Shown piece by piece: positions 1 to 8,622 of a stretch of 64,000 nt of DNA. Below the pieces are notes generated by a model. The model made no database searches. It was given only the letters and a program-made list of their open reading frames with translations, and was not told the origin of the DNA. The position numbers and the translations under genes were made by a program. Numbering within the stretch: the stretch's first letter is position 1; the number at the start of each line of letters is the position of its first letter. The DNA is from JBBROS01 sp963752225 (GTDB lineage: Bacteria; Pseudomonadota; Alphaproteobacteria; Acetobacterales; Acetobacteraceae): positions 1-64,000 of the forward strand of contig CAVVXS010000007.1 of NCBI GenBank assembly GCA_963752225.1, written 5' to 3'.

Positions 1-285
1 CGGTGGAGCGTTCACAGCACCGCGACGGGACTAACCCTCAGACAGCGGACGGCCGTGACTAGCAACCGGCCGCCCGTGCGGGCCGCCGCAGCGGAGACGC
101 GTCACAGCAGATGTTGAAGCGAAGCCAGCTCCGGTCCTCGTCGGCCTTTTGGGTCCGATCGCCTCGGGAAACTTCGTTGTCACGGATGTCCTGATGATCA
201 ATTAGAAGCTGCGACATAGCCGCTCCAGTATGGTCTGCCGTGCGGTGAAAAAGGCTGGCGTGGCAAATACCACCGTCCAGCACCG
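1..285. other. Stretch with no supported gene
   Basis: I see no convincing gene here. Short open frames exist on the minus strand, one overlapping the end of the histidine kinase, but none shows a recognisable domain, a ribosome site or coherent composition. No tRNA or attachment-site copy is visible, so the left end of the integrated element is not resolved here. Confidence 0.4.
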
Positions 286-2607
286 TCAGCGGCCGGGACG
301 ACGAACCCGCATCGAGATGACCGATGTGCACGAAGCGCGGTTCAGCGTCGCATCGATGGCGTCTGCCAGATCCCTCTGCGTGAACGGTTTACTCAGGCGC
401 AGCACGTCTAGGTCAGCCCCTGGCGTCTCGTCCGCGTAGCCGCTGACCAGCAGGACCGGCAGGCTGGTGTGCTGGGTGCGAACGGCTTGAGCCAACTGCA
501 GTCCGGTCATGCCCGGCATGATATGATCGGTCACCATGATGTCCGGCATCGGACCGTCGCGCAGCGCTGTCAGGGCTTCGCGCGCTGAACCCGCCTGCAG
601 CACGGTATGGCCAAAGTCTTCCAGCATGGCAGCGGTATTGGCGAGAACCAGTTCGTCGTCATCTACCACCAGAATGATGATAGGGGTTACGGCACGGGCC
701 ACGATCGGCTTCGCCGGATCTGGCGCCGCCGTATTGCCGATCAGTGACGGCGCAGCAACCTGAATTGCTGGTAGCCACAGTTCCACCGTCGTCCCGACTG
801 CGAGCCTGCTACGGAGCACCAGACGGCCGCCCGATTGCTCGGCCAAACCATGCGCCATCGACAAACCAAGTCCGGTCCCCTTACCGACACCTTTGGTCGT
901 GAAGAACGGCTCCGTGGCGCGGGTCAGGGTCGCGGGGTCCATGCCGACACCGTTATCGGCCACCGACAGGCAGACGTAGTCGCCCGCCGACAGCCCGTCC
1001 GGTCTTTGCCGATTCGCCAGGCCAACTCTCTCTTCGGTTGCCGAAATCGTCAAACGCCCGCCATCCGGCATCGCGTCGCGTGCGTTCACGGCCAGATTGA
1101 GCAACACCAACTCCAATTGGTGGGCGTCAACATGCGCAAGGGAAAGATGAAGCGGGAACTGCGTATCAATTTGCACGGCGGGATGCAGTGACCGTTGCAA
1201 TAGATCAGCCATACCACGGACCAGTTTCGGCAGATCGACCGGCTCAGGCTCAAGTGCCTGTCGGCGAGCAAAGGCCAGCATTCGCTGCGTCAACGACGCA
1301 CCGCGTTGTGCGCCCTGCATTGCGCCGTCCAGAAAACGCAGCAGCTTTGGCTCGTTCGGCAGCCGCTTTCTCGCTAGTTCTATGTTGCCCATAATTACGG
1401 ACAGCAAATTGTTAAAGTCGTGTGCGACGCCGCCGGTCAGTTGGCCCACCGCCTCCATCTTCTGCATCTGGCGCAACGCTTCCTCGGCGCGCTTGCGATC
1501 GGTCACGTCGGCAAGGCCGCCAAGCGCCCGGACGAAATGCCCATCCGGACCGTGCTCGACGCGAACGGAGGCCAACACGTCGAGGAAGTCGCCATTCTTC
1601 GTTACGGCTTGATACTCGACTTCAATAATTTCGCCCCGATCCATCAGCATCGGCCAATCGATTTGCACCGCCCGCCGTGCCGATGCCTCGGTCAGGAAGT
1701 TGATTAAAGGCCGGCCAATCACGTCGGTGCGCGTATAGGCTAAGAGATCGAGCCAAGCGTCCGTCACGTCTTCAATCCAGCCATCCCGGTTCAGCGAATA
1801 AAGCGGGAGTGGTGTGCGGCGGTATAGCGACCGGAACCGTTCCTCGCTCTGCCGCAATGCGACCGCCTCGCGTTCCGCAAGAACCGCAAAGCGCCGGTCG
1901 AACATGGCGGCGATCAGCGACAGTGACAGAATGCCGAAGGTGGAGACCGCAACCGCCAACGCCAACGTCACCTGCGTGATGTTCGCGCGGTTATGTGCCA
2001 TGTCTACGCCGGCGTGAGGTGCGAAGGCCACTCCGCGCATCGCTGCGTAGTGCATACCCGATACCGCAACCCCCATTGCGATCGCGGAGACGAGGCGCAC
2101 GATCATTCTGCTTGTAAGGACCGACAACCAGAGCGCGACAGTAGCCGCGCCAATTGCGATCAGCACCGATGTCAAAACCCAGCCTCGGTCGTAGGTGAGA
2201 TCAGCCTGCATCTGCATTGCCGCCATACCGAGGTAGTGCATGGCGGCGATGCCCACCCCCATAAATAACCCGCTGGCGAGCAGGAGCGGCGCCGACGCGC
2301 GGGCGCGAGCGATCGCGGAAAAGCTGAGGCCGGTGACCAGGACCGGTATCGCGAGCGACAGAAAGGTGAGGCTTAGATCGTACATGACATCCATGCCCGG
2401 CATGCTGAGCGCAAGCATTGCGACGAAGTGCATCGCCCAAATGCCACCGCCCATCGCCAACGCCGCGGTGGCAAGCCAGACATGCCGCACCCATCCGAAG
2501 GACGCTCGCACCCGACCGGCCAGATCGAGCGCCGTGTAAGACGCAGCGATCGCAATCAGGATCGACAGCAGCACCAGAGCGCTGTCATGCGTGCCGGTGA
2601 CGATCAT
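286..2607 (-). CDS. MHYT-domain hybrid sensor histidine kinase
   Basis: A 773-residue membrane sensor kinase with its own receiver. The N-terminal ~240 residues form a MHYT domain: several hydrophobic helices carrying three Met-His-Tyr/Phe motifs (AMHFVAM, AMHYLGM, GMHYAAM), a family proposed to sense a diatomic gas or redox state through a bound metal. A PAS domain follows (about 255-375), then the HisKA H-box GGVAHDFNNLL, an HATPase domain (N-box NLAVNARDAM, G1 VADNGVGM, G2 GKGTGLGLSM) and a C-terminal receiver with phospho-acceptor Asp in IMVTDHIMPG and Lys in LSKPF. The GGVAHDFNNLL H-box is typical of hybrid kinases without a separate DNA-binding partner. No partner regulator is adjacent. 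GC is lower than in the core, as in the rest of the accessory block, so it may be cargo. Confidence 0.93.
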   Translation of the reverse strand: MIVTGTHDSALVLLSILIAIAASYTALDLAGRVRASFGWVRHVWLATAALAMGGGIWAMHFVAMLALSMPGMDVMYDLSLTFLSLAIPVLVTGLSFSAIARARASAPLLLASGLFMGVGIAAMHYLGMAAMQMQADLTYDRGWVLTSVLIAIGAATVALWLSVLTSRMIVRLVSAIAMGVAVSGMHYAAMRGVAFAPHAGVDMAHNRANITQVTLALAVAVSTFGILSLSLIAAMFDRRFAVLAEREAVALRQSEERFRSLYRRTPLPLYSLNRDGWIEDVTDAWLDLLAYTRTDVIGRPLINFLTEASARRAVQIDWPMLMDRGEIIEVEYQAVTKNGDFLDVLASVRVEHGPDGHFVRALGGLADVTDRKRAEEALRQMQKMEAVGQLTGGVAHDFNNLLSVIMGNIELARKRLPNEPKLLRFLDGAMQGAQRGASLTQRMLAFARRQALEPEPVDLPKLVRGMADLLQRSLHPAVQIDTQFPLHLSLAHVDAHQLELVLLNLAVNARDAMPDGGRLTISATEERVGLANRQRPDGLSAGDYVCLSVADNGVGMDPATLTRATEPFFTTKGVGKGTGLGLSMAHGLAEQSGGRLVLRSRLAVGTTVELWLPAIQVAAPSLIGNTAAPDPAKPIVARAVTPIIILVVDDDELVLANTAAMLEDFGHTVLQAGSAREALTALRDGPMPDIMVTDHIMPGMTGLQLAQAVRTQHTSLPVLLVSGYADETPGADLDVLRLSKPFTQRDLADAIDATLNRASCTSVISMRVRRPGR

Positions 2608-2984
2608 GTTGGAACCTCACTCGCCCCAGAACTACCACTGGACGATGCAATTGGAAGGTGGCTAGAGGTGGCATTCAACTTCACGGCGCGACTTGTCAGA
2701 CTACAAGCGACGTCACGCTTGTCTGAATTCGGGTCGCCGAGACATCGAGCGCTCCACTTACAGGTTCATAGCAACGACGATCTCCGACGCCTTGATAATC
2801 CGGCATCGTTCCATTTGCGTCTGCTTCAGCACGGTTATCACCAAGTTCACCCTGCAAACAATCAGTCAGCTGCGGTCCCATAGGGGGAGAGGAGCAGTAT
2901 TGGATGGTGAGCCTGGCGGTTGTTTAACCGCACATCGTCCGCCCATAAAGGCGGCAAATGGCTGCCGACCTTTTTGAGAAAACC
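2608..2984. other. Intergenic stretch, no supported gene
   Basis: This holds the upstream region of the MHYT kinase and the downstream end of the small membrane-protein gene. I see no domain-bearing frame, tRNA or att copy. GC is low for this genome. A frame of under 30 codons on the minus strand near 2768-2850 was seen but cannot be supported. Confidence 0.4.
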
Positions 2985-3143
2985 TTAACGCAGGGCTGCC
3001 CAGATATAAGCAGTCAATGACCATAATGGCAGACTAAGTAGCATCGCGACAATAACGCCGACTGCTAGACTCCCGTGACTATCGTCTGTTGCTGCCGTCG
3101 CGGTCACTCGATCGCTCGCATCCTTGTATTGTTCGAGATACAT
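2985..3143 (-). CDS. Small single-pass membrane protein, 52 aa
   Basis: A 52-residue frame starting ATG at 3143, stop TAA at 2987-2985. The ribosome site GAAGGAA lies about nine bases upstream. The first ~25 residues are polar and charged (starts MYLEQYKDAS), and residues ~26-50 are one hydrophobic helix (LAVGVIVAMLL, then LPLWSLTAYIW). The chain ends two residues after the helix with a basic residue, so it is probably a C-terminally anchored inner-membrane peptide with a cytoplasmic head. I do not recognise the family. It stands alone between the kinase and the integrated element; a role with the kinase is only a guess. Confidence 0.6.
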   Translation of the reverse strand: MYLEQYKDASDRVTATAATDDSHGSLAVGVIVAMLLSLPLWSLTAYIWAALR

Positions 3144-3296
3144 GATGGCGTTCCTTCAATCTTACTTGTCGTTGCATCCACGCTCATTGTCCGGCGTAAA
3201 ACAATTTTAACATGCAGGAACGACGGACATGAACGGAGTTAAATTTTGTATCGAAAAGTTAAGAAGTGTCTGTCTTAGTCTTGGGGAATGCGCTGC

Positions 3297-3509
3297 TCAT
3301 TCAGGAATCCTCGACCGATGACCCCGCCCCGTTGCGCCATGGGCGACATGCCGGAGGCGGCGAGCAGGGCGCAGACCACGCTCGAAATTGGGCTGGCCGA
3401 GATCGACCGCCTGACCGGCAACGAACGGCTGCACAACTGCCGGTGTCGTCAGTGCCACAGGGTCAGCCGTGCGACGCCAGTCAGCTCGGAGCCGCACGTC
3501 GAGCGCCAA
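3297..3509 (-). CDS. Possible small ORF at the end of the element operon
   Basis: A 70-codon frame with a TTG start at 3509, three bases after the stop of the IS-split gene, so it could be translated by coupling. The middle (LTTPAVVQPFVAGQAVDLG) looks protein-like, but the C-terminal end is Arg/Gly/His-rich and I recognise no family. It may equally be non-coding; in that case 3144-3512 contains only the AT-rich upstream region of the 52-residue gene. Confidence 0.3.
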   Translation of the reverse strand: MALDVRLRADWRRTADPVALTTPAVVQPFVAGQAVDLGQPNFERGLRPARRLRHVAHGATGRGHRSRIPE

Positions 3510-3940
3510 GATTTACCCGCTCAGAAGCCACGCCGGATCGGCTACAAGCCTGGACTGCCTAACGAGGCGAAAAGCCCGCAACACTTTGTCATCGGACGTG
3601 AAGATGACTGCATCGGCGGGTGTCACGGATCCAAGCCGACGACCATTCATCAACCAGGCAAGGCCCATGCAGTCCGGGCGGGCCATGGGCACCGATCTAT
3701 GAAGACCGAACACGTCCAAGTCATCCCATCCGGCGCTGAGCAACTCGGTGGCATGAAAGGCAATGATCGTCTCGCAATCGGAGACGAACTGACGCCATCG
3801 CTCTTGGCTTACAAACGTCGGCTCCGATGTGGCGGCGCATCGGTCGATGCCCTCACGCCAACGAGCAGGCACGCCAGCCGGGGCGACCTCAGGACCGCCT
3901 CCCTTTTCGCTGTGAGATGCATGGCGCCCACCTAACCCGG

Positions 3941-4000
3941 CTAATCCACCTAATCTGCCTGGGTCAGACGTTGGTCGATTAGCTGAATTAGGTGGATTAG
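3941..4000. repeat. 14-bp inverted repeat inside the split gene
   Basis: CTAATCCACCTAAT at 3941-3954 is perfectly inverted at 3987-4000. It encodes the low-complexity linker of the split gene. The right arm abuts the IS4 target duplication, which begins at 4002. Confidence 0.7.
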
Positions 4001-4001
4001 C

Positions 4002-4012
4002 TGGGCACCCCC
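4002..4012. repeat. Target-site duplication, left copy
   Basis: TGGGCACCCCC directly left of the IS end. The identical right copy is at 5377-5387. The next flanking bases differ (C at 4001, T at 5388 after the copy), which sets the length at 11 bp. Confidence 0.9.
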
Positions 4013-5376
4013 CATAAGCGCTAAAATAGGTCCCGGACGGGATAGCTGATCTGAGGTTTTCGCGTTCGCGGTGCATTGGCGAGGTGTCGATGCACGATAG
4101 GGCTGGGTGCGAGGATGTCGGCGATTGCGAGTGGGCCGATGACGATACCGATCAACACCATCAGCACGGTCTTCTGCACGGCCCAAAGTGACGGGACGTA
4201 GGCGGCGTCGAGCAAGTCCTCAGGGGGAAGACTCCAGGAAATCCTGGCTGAGGTCGTCACACAACAGAGCGAGGATAAGGTGGGCGTGGAGCCAACTTCG
4301 CGATCCGCGCTCGGTCCATGTTGGCATTCGGTCGATCTGCAGCAGGGATTTTAGGCGTTTGAAGGCCAGCTCGATCTGCCAGCGCAGCCGATAGGCGGCC
4401 AGCACGGCCTTCGCGCTGTATCCGTTTTTGGGCAGCGATGTCGCCAGGATCATGAAGTCCGCCGCAATCAGGCTGCGCGGGTCAAGCGTCTTGCCCGTTC
4501 TGCCGGCGCTCCGGCGCAGCGCCACCCGAGTGGCTTCGGCCGCTTCGGGCGGCTTGCGCTGCACGATCAGCCGGACCGCCAACGCGGGCTCGTTGCGGCC
4601 CACCGACGCGCGCAGGTTCACCTCGTGCGGGTTCTCATCGGGCGGCAGACATTGCAGATACTCGACCAGGTCGAATGGTTTGCCGGCCGGATTGGTCAGT
4701 TGCAGCGCATTCCAACCCAGACGCACGATGAAGTCGGCGGCGCCACCGCTCTGGGCGCGAAAGCGCCGCAGCACGGGCGCGCGGGCGTAATTGCGATCAC
4801 CGATGCGGATCTCGCCGGGGTGCGGAGCGCCACGCTCGAGGGCTTCGGCGCCATGTCGGTCGGTCAGTTCGAGATGCGAGAACCCACCCCGTCCGAGGTC
4901 GAACACGCCATGGACGCGCCAGTCGGTGCCGGTGCTGCCCGGTTTGCTGACGCAGGTGCCGTCGGCCAGGCGCAATGTGCGACCGGGCCAGCGCAACTCT
5001 GCGCCGTGGGCTTTGGCCGCGAGCAGTCGTTCGACCAGGACGGCGAGGAAGTCAGTCGCCTGATCCAGCCGGTATTTGACGCCGGGGTTGCTGAGGTCAG
5101 CGATCCCCTGCATGGACGCCCAGGCCGCAGTCTGACGTAACGACAGCCCACCAGGTCCGCGGGCAAGCGCGATCCGCAACAACGCCGCGCCCCCGACCAG
5201 CGCCCGCTTGCGCTGGATCGCCTGGGTCTCCAGCGCAAGACGATCAAGGTCCAAACCGGCGGGAAGACGGGCCAGCAGATCGGCAAAATGGTCGGTCAAA
5301 ACAGATGCTGTGTCTCGCATCTGCCTTCAGAATCAAGCCAACCCGCGTCGGGTCAAGAGCTATCTTAGCGCCTATG
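4013..5376 (-). mobile_element. IS4-family insertion sequence, 1364 bp
   Basis: A complete IS with terminal inverted repeats CATAAGCGCTAAAATA (4013-4028) and, read inward from the other end, CATAGGCGCTAAGATA (5376-5361), 14 of 16 matching. It is flanked by an identical 11-bp duplication TGGGCACCCCC (4002-4012 and 5377-5387). Known IS4 members make 10-12 bp duplications, which agrees with the transposase family. The perfect duplication and clean host gene reconstruction point to a fairly recent simple insertion. Confidence 0.92.
4021..5320 (-). CDS. IS4-family DDE transposase, apparent frameshift near the 3' end
   Basis: Cut-and-paste transposase. The first frame (5320-4220, 366 residues) has the DDE triad in LADGTC, IGDRNYAR and the Y-x(2)-R-x(3)-E-x(6)-K type signature YRLRWQIELAFKRLK. 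It stops at a TGA right after a run of five C (G5 at 4223-4227 on the plus strand). The next frame continues without a stop to 4021 (PPEDLLDAAY, SLWAVQ, IGPLAIADIL, HRHLANAPR), which reads like the usual C-terminal end of this family and stops inside the left inverted repeat. One extra C would explain the break; +1 slippage at CCC-TGA is also conceivable. Total length, about 430 residues, is normal for the family. Confidence 0.85.
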
Positions 5377-5387
5377 TGGGCACCCCC
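5377..5387. repeat. Target-site duplication, right copy
   Basis: TGGGCACCCCC directly right of the IS end, identical to 4002-4012. It lies within codons 18-21 of the split gene. Confidence 0.9.
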
Positions 5388-5435
5388 TCTCCCGATGCGC
5401 TTTCAACGCCGCCCACGGGTCGAACGCGAACGCGG

Positions 5436-6950
5436 TCACGGCACCAACTCCCATGCCTCGGCTCGAGCGTGCCCGTCCAGTTCGGTTCCGCGTGGCAGCG
5501 GATCCACATAGCCATGTTCTTCCAACACCTCGACGATCCGGCGGGCCGTGGCAGCGTCGCGGATCGCATTCAGCCCCCGCTGGTAGATGGCGGCCAGGTG
5601 GCATTTCGGGTCTGGGCGGGCCTGCCACCACTCCAACAGTCGTGCGGCCAACACGAGGTCAGGTGAGACGCACGCTGCCCCATGCAGCCGTAGCAACTCG
5701 CTGGCATAATGTTGTGCCAGGTTGATGCCGCCGGCCATCGCCTCCGCTCCAATCTCCACGGCGTCCGGGTCCGCATACACGGTCAGCACTGCCGCAAGCC
5801 TGCCGGCGTGTTCGGCCATCTTAGACGCGAACGATTGGATCGGCCTAAGCGCGCCCTCCGGCTGCTGTGCCGCCTCTACAGCGTCGTGGAACTCGATCCA
5901 CATGGCCCGCGCGTCCTGATCGAGATAGAGCGGCAAGAGGGTCGAGGATCGTCGGATCGTCACCTGTGGTTCGGGGCGGCTTGCGAAGCAGACCAGTCAA
6001 ACGCGCCTCGTAGTCGGAAAGGGCTGCCGCCGCTGCTGGTGAGGGATCGCAGAAAAACCTGGTGCCAGCTGTGCCCTCCGGCGCGACCAACAACGTGCGT
6101 GCCAATGTGCCGATGCCGGCGAGCATAGCGTCGGCAAAGAACCCCGCCGCGATCGCCGGTTGCACCATGATATGCGTGCTGCAACGTCGGCCAGGCAGAT
6201 AGGCCGCGCCCGTCGTGACCCGTAACCGGCGGATGGCATCGCCGTCCCATAACGTGTTCAGCAGCGCGCCGGTCCGCATCCGGCTCTCGTCGTTCATCGC
6301 ACTGCCGCCGAGAAACAGGCCGCCCTCAGCAGTGAATAATCCGCCCCAGGGACGCCCGGTCAGATGCATGACCAACGCCTCGGGCGTCGGGTCCGCCACC
6401 AACAGCATCGGGTGTGCCGGCGGCGTTGGCGCGGGACCGATCGCGCGAAAGGTTTCGGCCAGCGCCGCACGGTCCTTGGTTTTCTTCTTGGCTTCGGCCC
6501 GAGCGTGTTCCCACGTTTCCTTGTCATCGGCATAGGCGGCGGCAGCGGCGATCGCAGCGTCGCGGTAGCCTGCCTCGACCAAGTAGGCCGGACGAACAGC
6601 CAAGCGATCCACCGCGCTCTTGCGCTCGCCACTTTCGAGAACCGACACGAACAAGCCTGTCAGCGGTCGTATGCCGGCGCCGGGGAGTTCCACGTTGCGA
6701 TGCGCCTGCACGGCCAATGTCGTCGCGGCCAGAACAGATTGCGCGCAAACCGCCGACTGGCGCCCTGGTGATGTTCTGGATCGCTTCGGCAGCCAGCCGT
6801 AGCTCACCAAGCGCGGTCATCGGGAAGTCTGGCGGCTGGCGGCACGGCTCGAAACAGCGGCCGTTTCCGGTCACGCTTGAACCCGAGTGCCTGATCTACA
6901 ATACGCTTGCCGATCGCCTGCACCTCGGCCGGCGTTGGTGACGCGCTCAT
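5436..6950 (-). pseudogene. DUF3987/YfjI-like replication protein, three frame breaks
   Basis: Large protein of a family found in satellites and plasmid-like elements, usually beside a primase. The start is ATG at 6950, overlapping the upstream stop as ATGA; the stop at 5436 overlaps the next start as GTGA. The coding sense passes through four segments: MSASPTPAEV to about 6835; DFPMTALGEL to about 6750; CAQSVLAATTLA, SGERKSAVD and LFTAEGGLFLGG to about 5940; then LPLYLDQDARAMW, MAEHAGRLAAVLT and IYQRGLNAIRDAA to the end. Each break looks like one extra base and the three sum to the original frame. SGERKSA is the Walker A-like motif of the family. As read, the gene cannot make the full protein of about 500 residues. 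Decay or sequencing error cannot be separated here. Confidence 0.8.
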
Positions 6951-7948
6951 GCCTGCATCTCCGGCAGCGGATCGGTCGAGGGATGGGACAGCCCCCAATC
7001 GATGCACGCCTCGATTTCGCCCGCGTCATCTTTGCCGGCCGTTTTTGCCGCGTAGGTCAGTGTGGCTCGTAAGTCCGCCTCGCACAGCAACTCGGCGGCC
7101 ACGAGCCGGGCAAGGTTGCGGGCTTCTGCGACGAGAGTGGGATGGCGCTTTTCGGCCACGCAGACACGCCCGGCGGCCATCTCCAGCTCGGCTCGTGCGG
7201 AACCTGCCGTTGGCATCGGATACGCTCTTGGTCGGGGCGTCATCGGGCGCGGCTTCGGTCTCGGTGTCTGAGGTGGCGCAACCGCCACCGTGGCCTGACC
7301 CGGCTTGAACCAAAGTCGGCAGGGCAGCGGGTCGCACATTTCCGCCGGCAACCTCGGGGCGGCGGTGTAAATCGGCTGCACGGCGCCGAACACGCTGGGG
7401 TCGGCGGGTGTTCCGCGAAACCAGTTCTTCAACTCGTGGCCCCAGGTCGGCCTGCTCAGCCAGAACCAAAGCCGCAACCGCATGTCGGGCTTGAACCCGT
7501 GGCTCCCCGACGCCTGGACGATACAGGCTGCGGCCTGCATGGCCCCAGGAAGCCGCGTGAGGGCGAGAGAGCAGCACCCGGCCAGGTCGGCAGGTTGCAG
7601 CGTCTCAGGCAATGGGATGCCCTCTACGTCCAGCGCAAGCCAGCGGCGGGGCACGTCCCTGAACACAGGCATGTCGCCCGTCTCGGGATCACGATGAAGA
7701 AGTCGGCGAACGCCGGTCGCTGTCTCACCATCGATCAACCCGCCGCGGATGACGCAGCGATCCGCGAGTGGCAGCAGTCGGCCCAACACCTCGCCGATGC
7801 CGTCCAAGTCGTTCACTGGCAGCGTGCTCACGCCGAAGATGCGCGCGCGGTCGTAGCCATGGATCGTGCCGTCTTTGCTCATTCTCTTGGCAAGGCACAT
7901 GCCCGGCGCGCGTAGCACGGTGATGGTGTCGAGGGCGGCAGCGATCAT
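6947..7948 (-). CDS. Primase-like protein of the integrated element (possible AEP fold)
   Basis: 333 residues from ATG 7948, which overlaps the upstream stop as ATGA; the frame extends further upstream but the overlap fixes the start better. Candidate archaeo-eukaryotic primase signatures are an acidic motif in WLALDVEG, the His motif ASGSHG and a basic/aromatic motif RLRLWFWLSRP. A Pro-rich linker follows, then a helical C-terminal region (ARNLARLVAAELL, IEACIDWGLSHP). Position directly before the DUF3987 gene fits a priming or replication-initiation role. The AEP assignment is my inference from motif order, not a certain family match. Alternative: an uncharacterised helper of the DUF3987 protein. 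Confidence 0.75.
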   Translation of the reverse strand: MIAAALDTITVLRAPGMCLAKRMSKDGTIHGYDRARIFGVSTLPVNDLDGIGEVLGRLLPLADRCVIRGGLIDGETATGVRRLLHRDPETGDMPVFRDVPRRWLALDVEGIPLPETLQPADLAGCCSLALTRLPGAMQAAACIVQASGSHGFKPDMRLRLWFWLSRPTWGHELKNWFRGTPADPSVFGAVQPIYTAAPRLPAEMCDPLPCRLWFKPGQATVAVAPPQTPRPKPRPMTPRPRAYPMPTAGSARAELEMAAGRVCVAEKRHPTLVAEARNLARLVAAELLCEADLRATLTYAAKTAGKDDAGEIEACIDWGLSHPSTDPLPEMQA

Positions 7949-8184
7949 GCCCGGCCTCCCGTCGCGCGACAACGCGCTTCTAGGGCCAGTCCCGTTAGCC
8001 AATCCGCGGCGTTGAGCCGGCCTTCATCCCAGGCATGCTCGGCCTCTCGATCGCATTCTGAGGCGAATGAGAGCGCAGCAGTCGGGTCAGCTGGGATCGT
8101 GCATCGTGCGGGATGGGAAGCCAATCGGAGACCGCCAGCGGTCCCGATCCGGCCCGGGCATATCGGGGCAAAGTATCTGTTCAT
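7945..8184 (-). CDS. Small hypothetical protein of the element
   Basis: 79 residues, stop overlapping the next start by four bases, so translationally coupled to the primase-like gene. The C-terminal half (ECDREAEHAWDEGRLNAADWLTGLALEARC) is a plausible helical pair with many acidic residues; no domain is recognised. The coupling and matching codon use make it more credible than its length alone. Confidence 0.6.
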   Translation of the reverse strand: MNRYFAPICPGRIGTAGGLRLASHPARCTIPADPTAALSFASECDREAEHAWDEGRLNAADWLTGLALEARCRATGGRA

Positions 8185-8305
8185 CGTTGGCCTTTGAGAA
8201 GGACCCAGGCGTTGAACGGAACGGCGCGACGGCGTAAGTTGCGGGTGTTGAGACCGCGTTGCCTGACGAACCGCCCCGGTGCTGCCCGCGCCGGGGTTTC
8301 GTCGT

Positions 8306-8542
8306 TCAGGCGGACTGCTTGGCTGGGGAGGTTCGAGCCTGCAACCAAGTGAGCACGTCGCGCTTCCAGTATCCGACGCGGCGCCCGGTTAGTTGGATGC
8401 GGGGTGGCGCCTCGCCAGTCTCACACAAACGGTCGAGGGACCGCGTTGACACGCGCAACATTCGCGCTGTCTCCGCATGTGTCAGCACGAAATCTACGGG
8501 TGATGCGTCTGCTGATAGGGGGATGGGTGAGCCGTCAGGCAT
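8306..8542 (-). CDS. AlpA-type helix-turn-helix regulator / excisionase-like
   Basis: 78 residues. The motif LTHAETARMLRVSTRSLDRLCETGEAPPRIQLTGRRVGYWKRDVLTWLQ has the layout of the AlpA/MerR-like winged helix: two helices, a recognition helix, the wing with GRR-x-GYW, and the closing helix. AlpA proteins turn on integrase expression or act as recombination directionality factors in P4-like satellites. It lies between the integrase side and the replication module and is the likely regulator of the element. Confidence 0.85.
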   Translation of the reverse strand: MPDGSPIPLSADASPVDFVLTHAETARMLRVSTRSLDRLCETGEAPPRIQLTGRRVGYWKRDVLTWLQARTSPAKQSA

Positions 8543-8622
8543 TGCCTACTCCAAACAAGTCGCGCCAAGTCGGCGCCTCCTCGTTTTGGCAACCCTCAAG
8601 TTCAAAAAAGCGGGGGGGTTAT

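Larger units (their letters stand above)
3513..5439 (-). pseudogene. Element-borne hypothetical gene split by an IS4-family insertion
   Basis: Two pieces of one gene. The 5' piece starts GTG at 5439, overlapping the upstream stop (GTGA), and runs into the target duplication at 5377-5387. The 3' piece resumes at 4001 and ends TAA at 3513. Removing 4013-5376 and one duplication copy restores one frame of 183 codons without any indel. The restored protein begins VTAFAFDPWAALKAHRERG, has a Pro/Asn- then Gly-rich linker, and a conserved-looking C-terminal part with ARWREGI, GWDDLDVFG and LAWLMNGR motifs. As I recall, similar short proteins often follow DUF3987 genes in alphaproteobacterial integrated elements; their function is unknown to me. 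With the IS in place the product is only a short N-terminal peptide plus IS-encoded residues. Confidence 0.8.
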
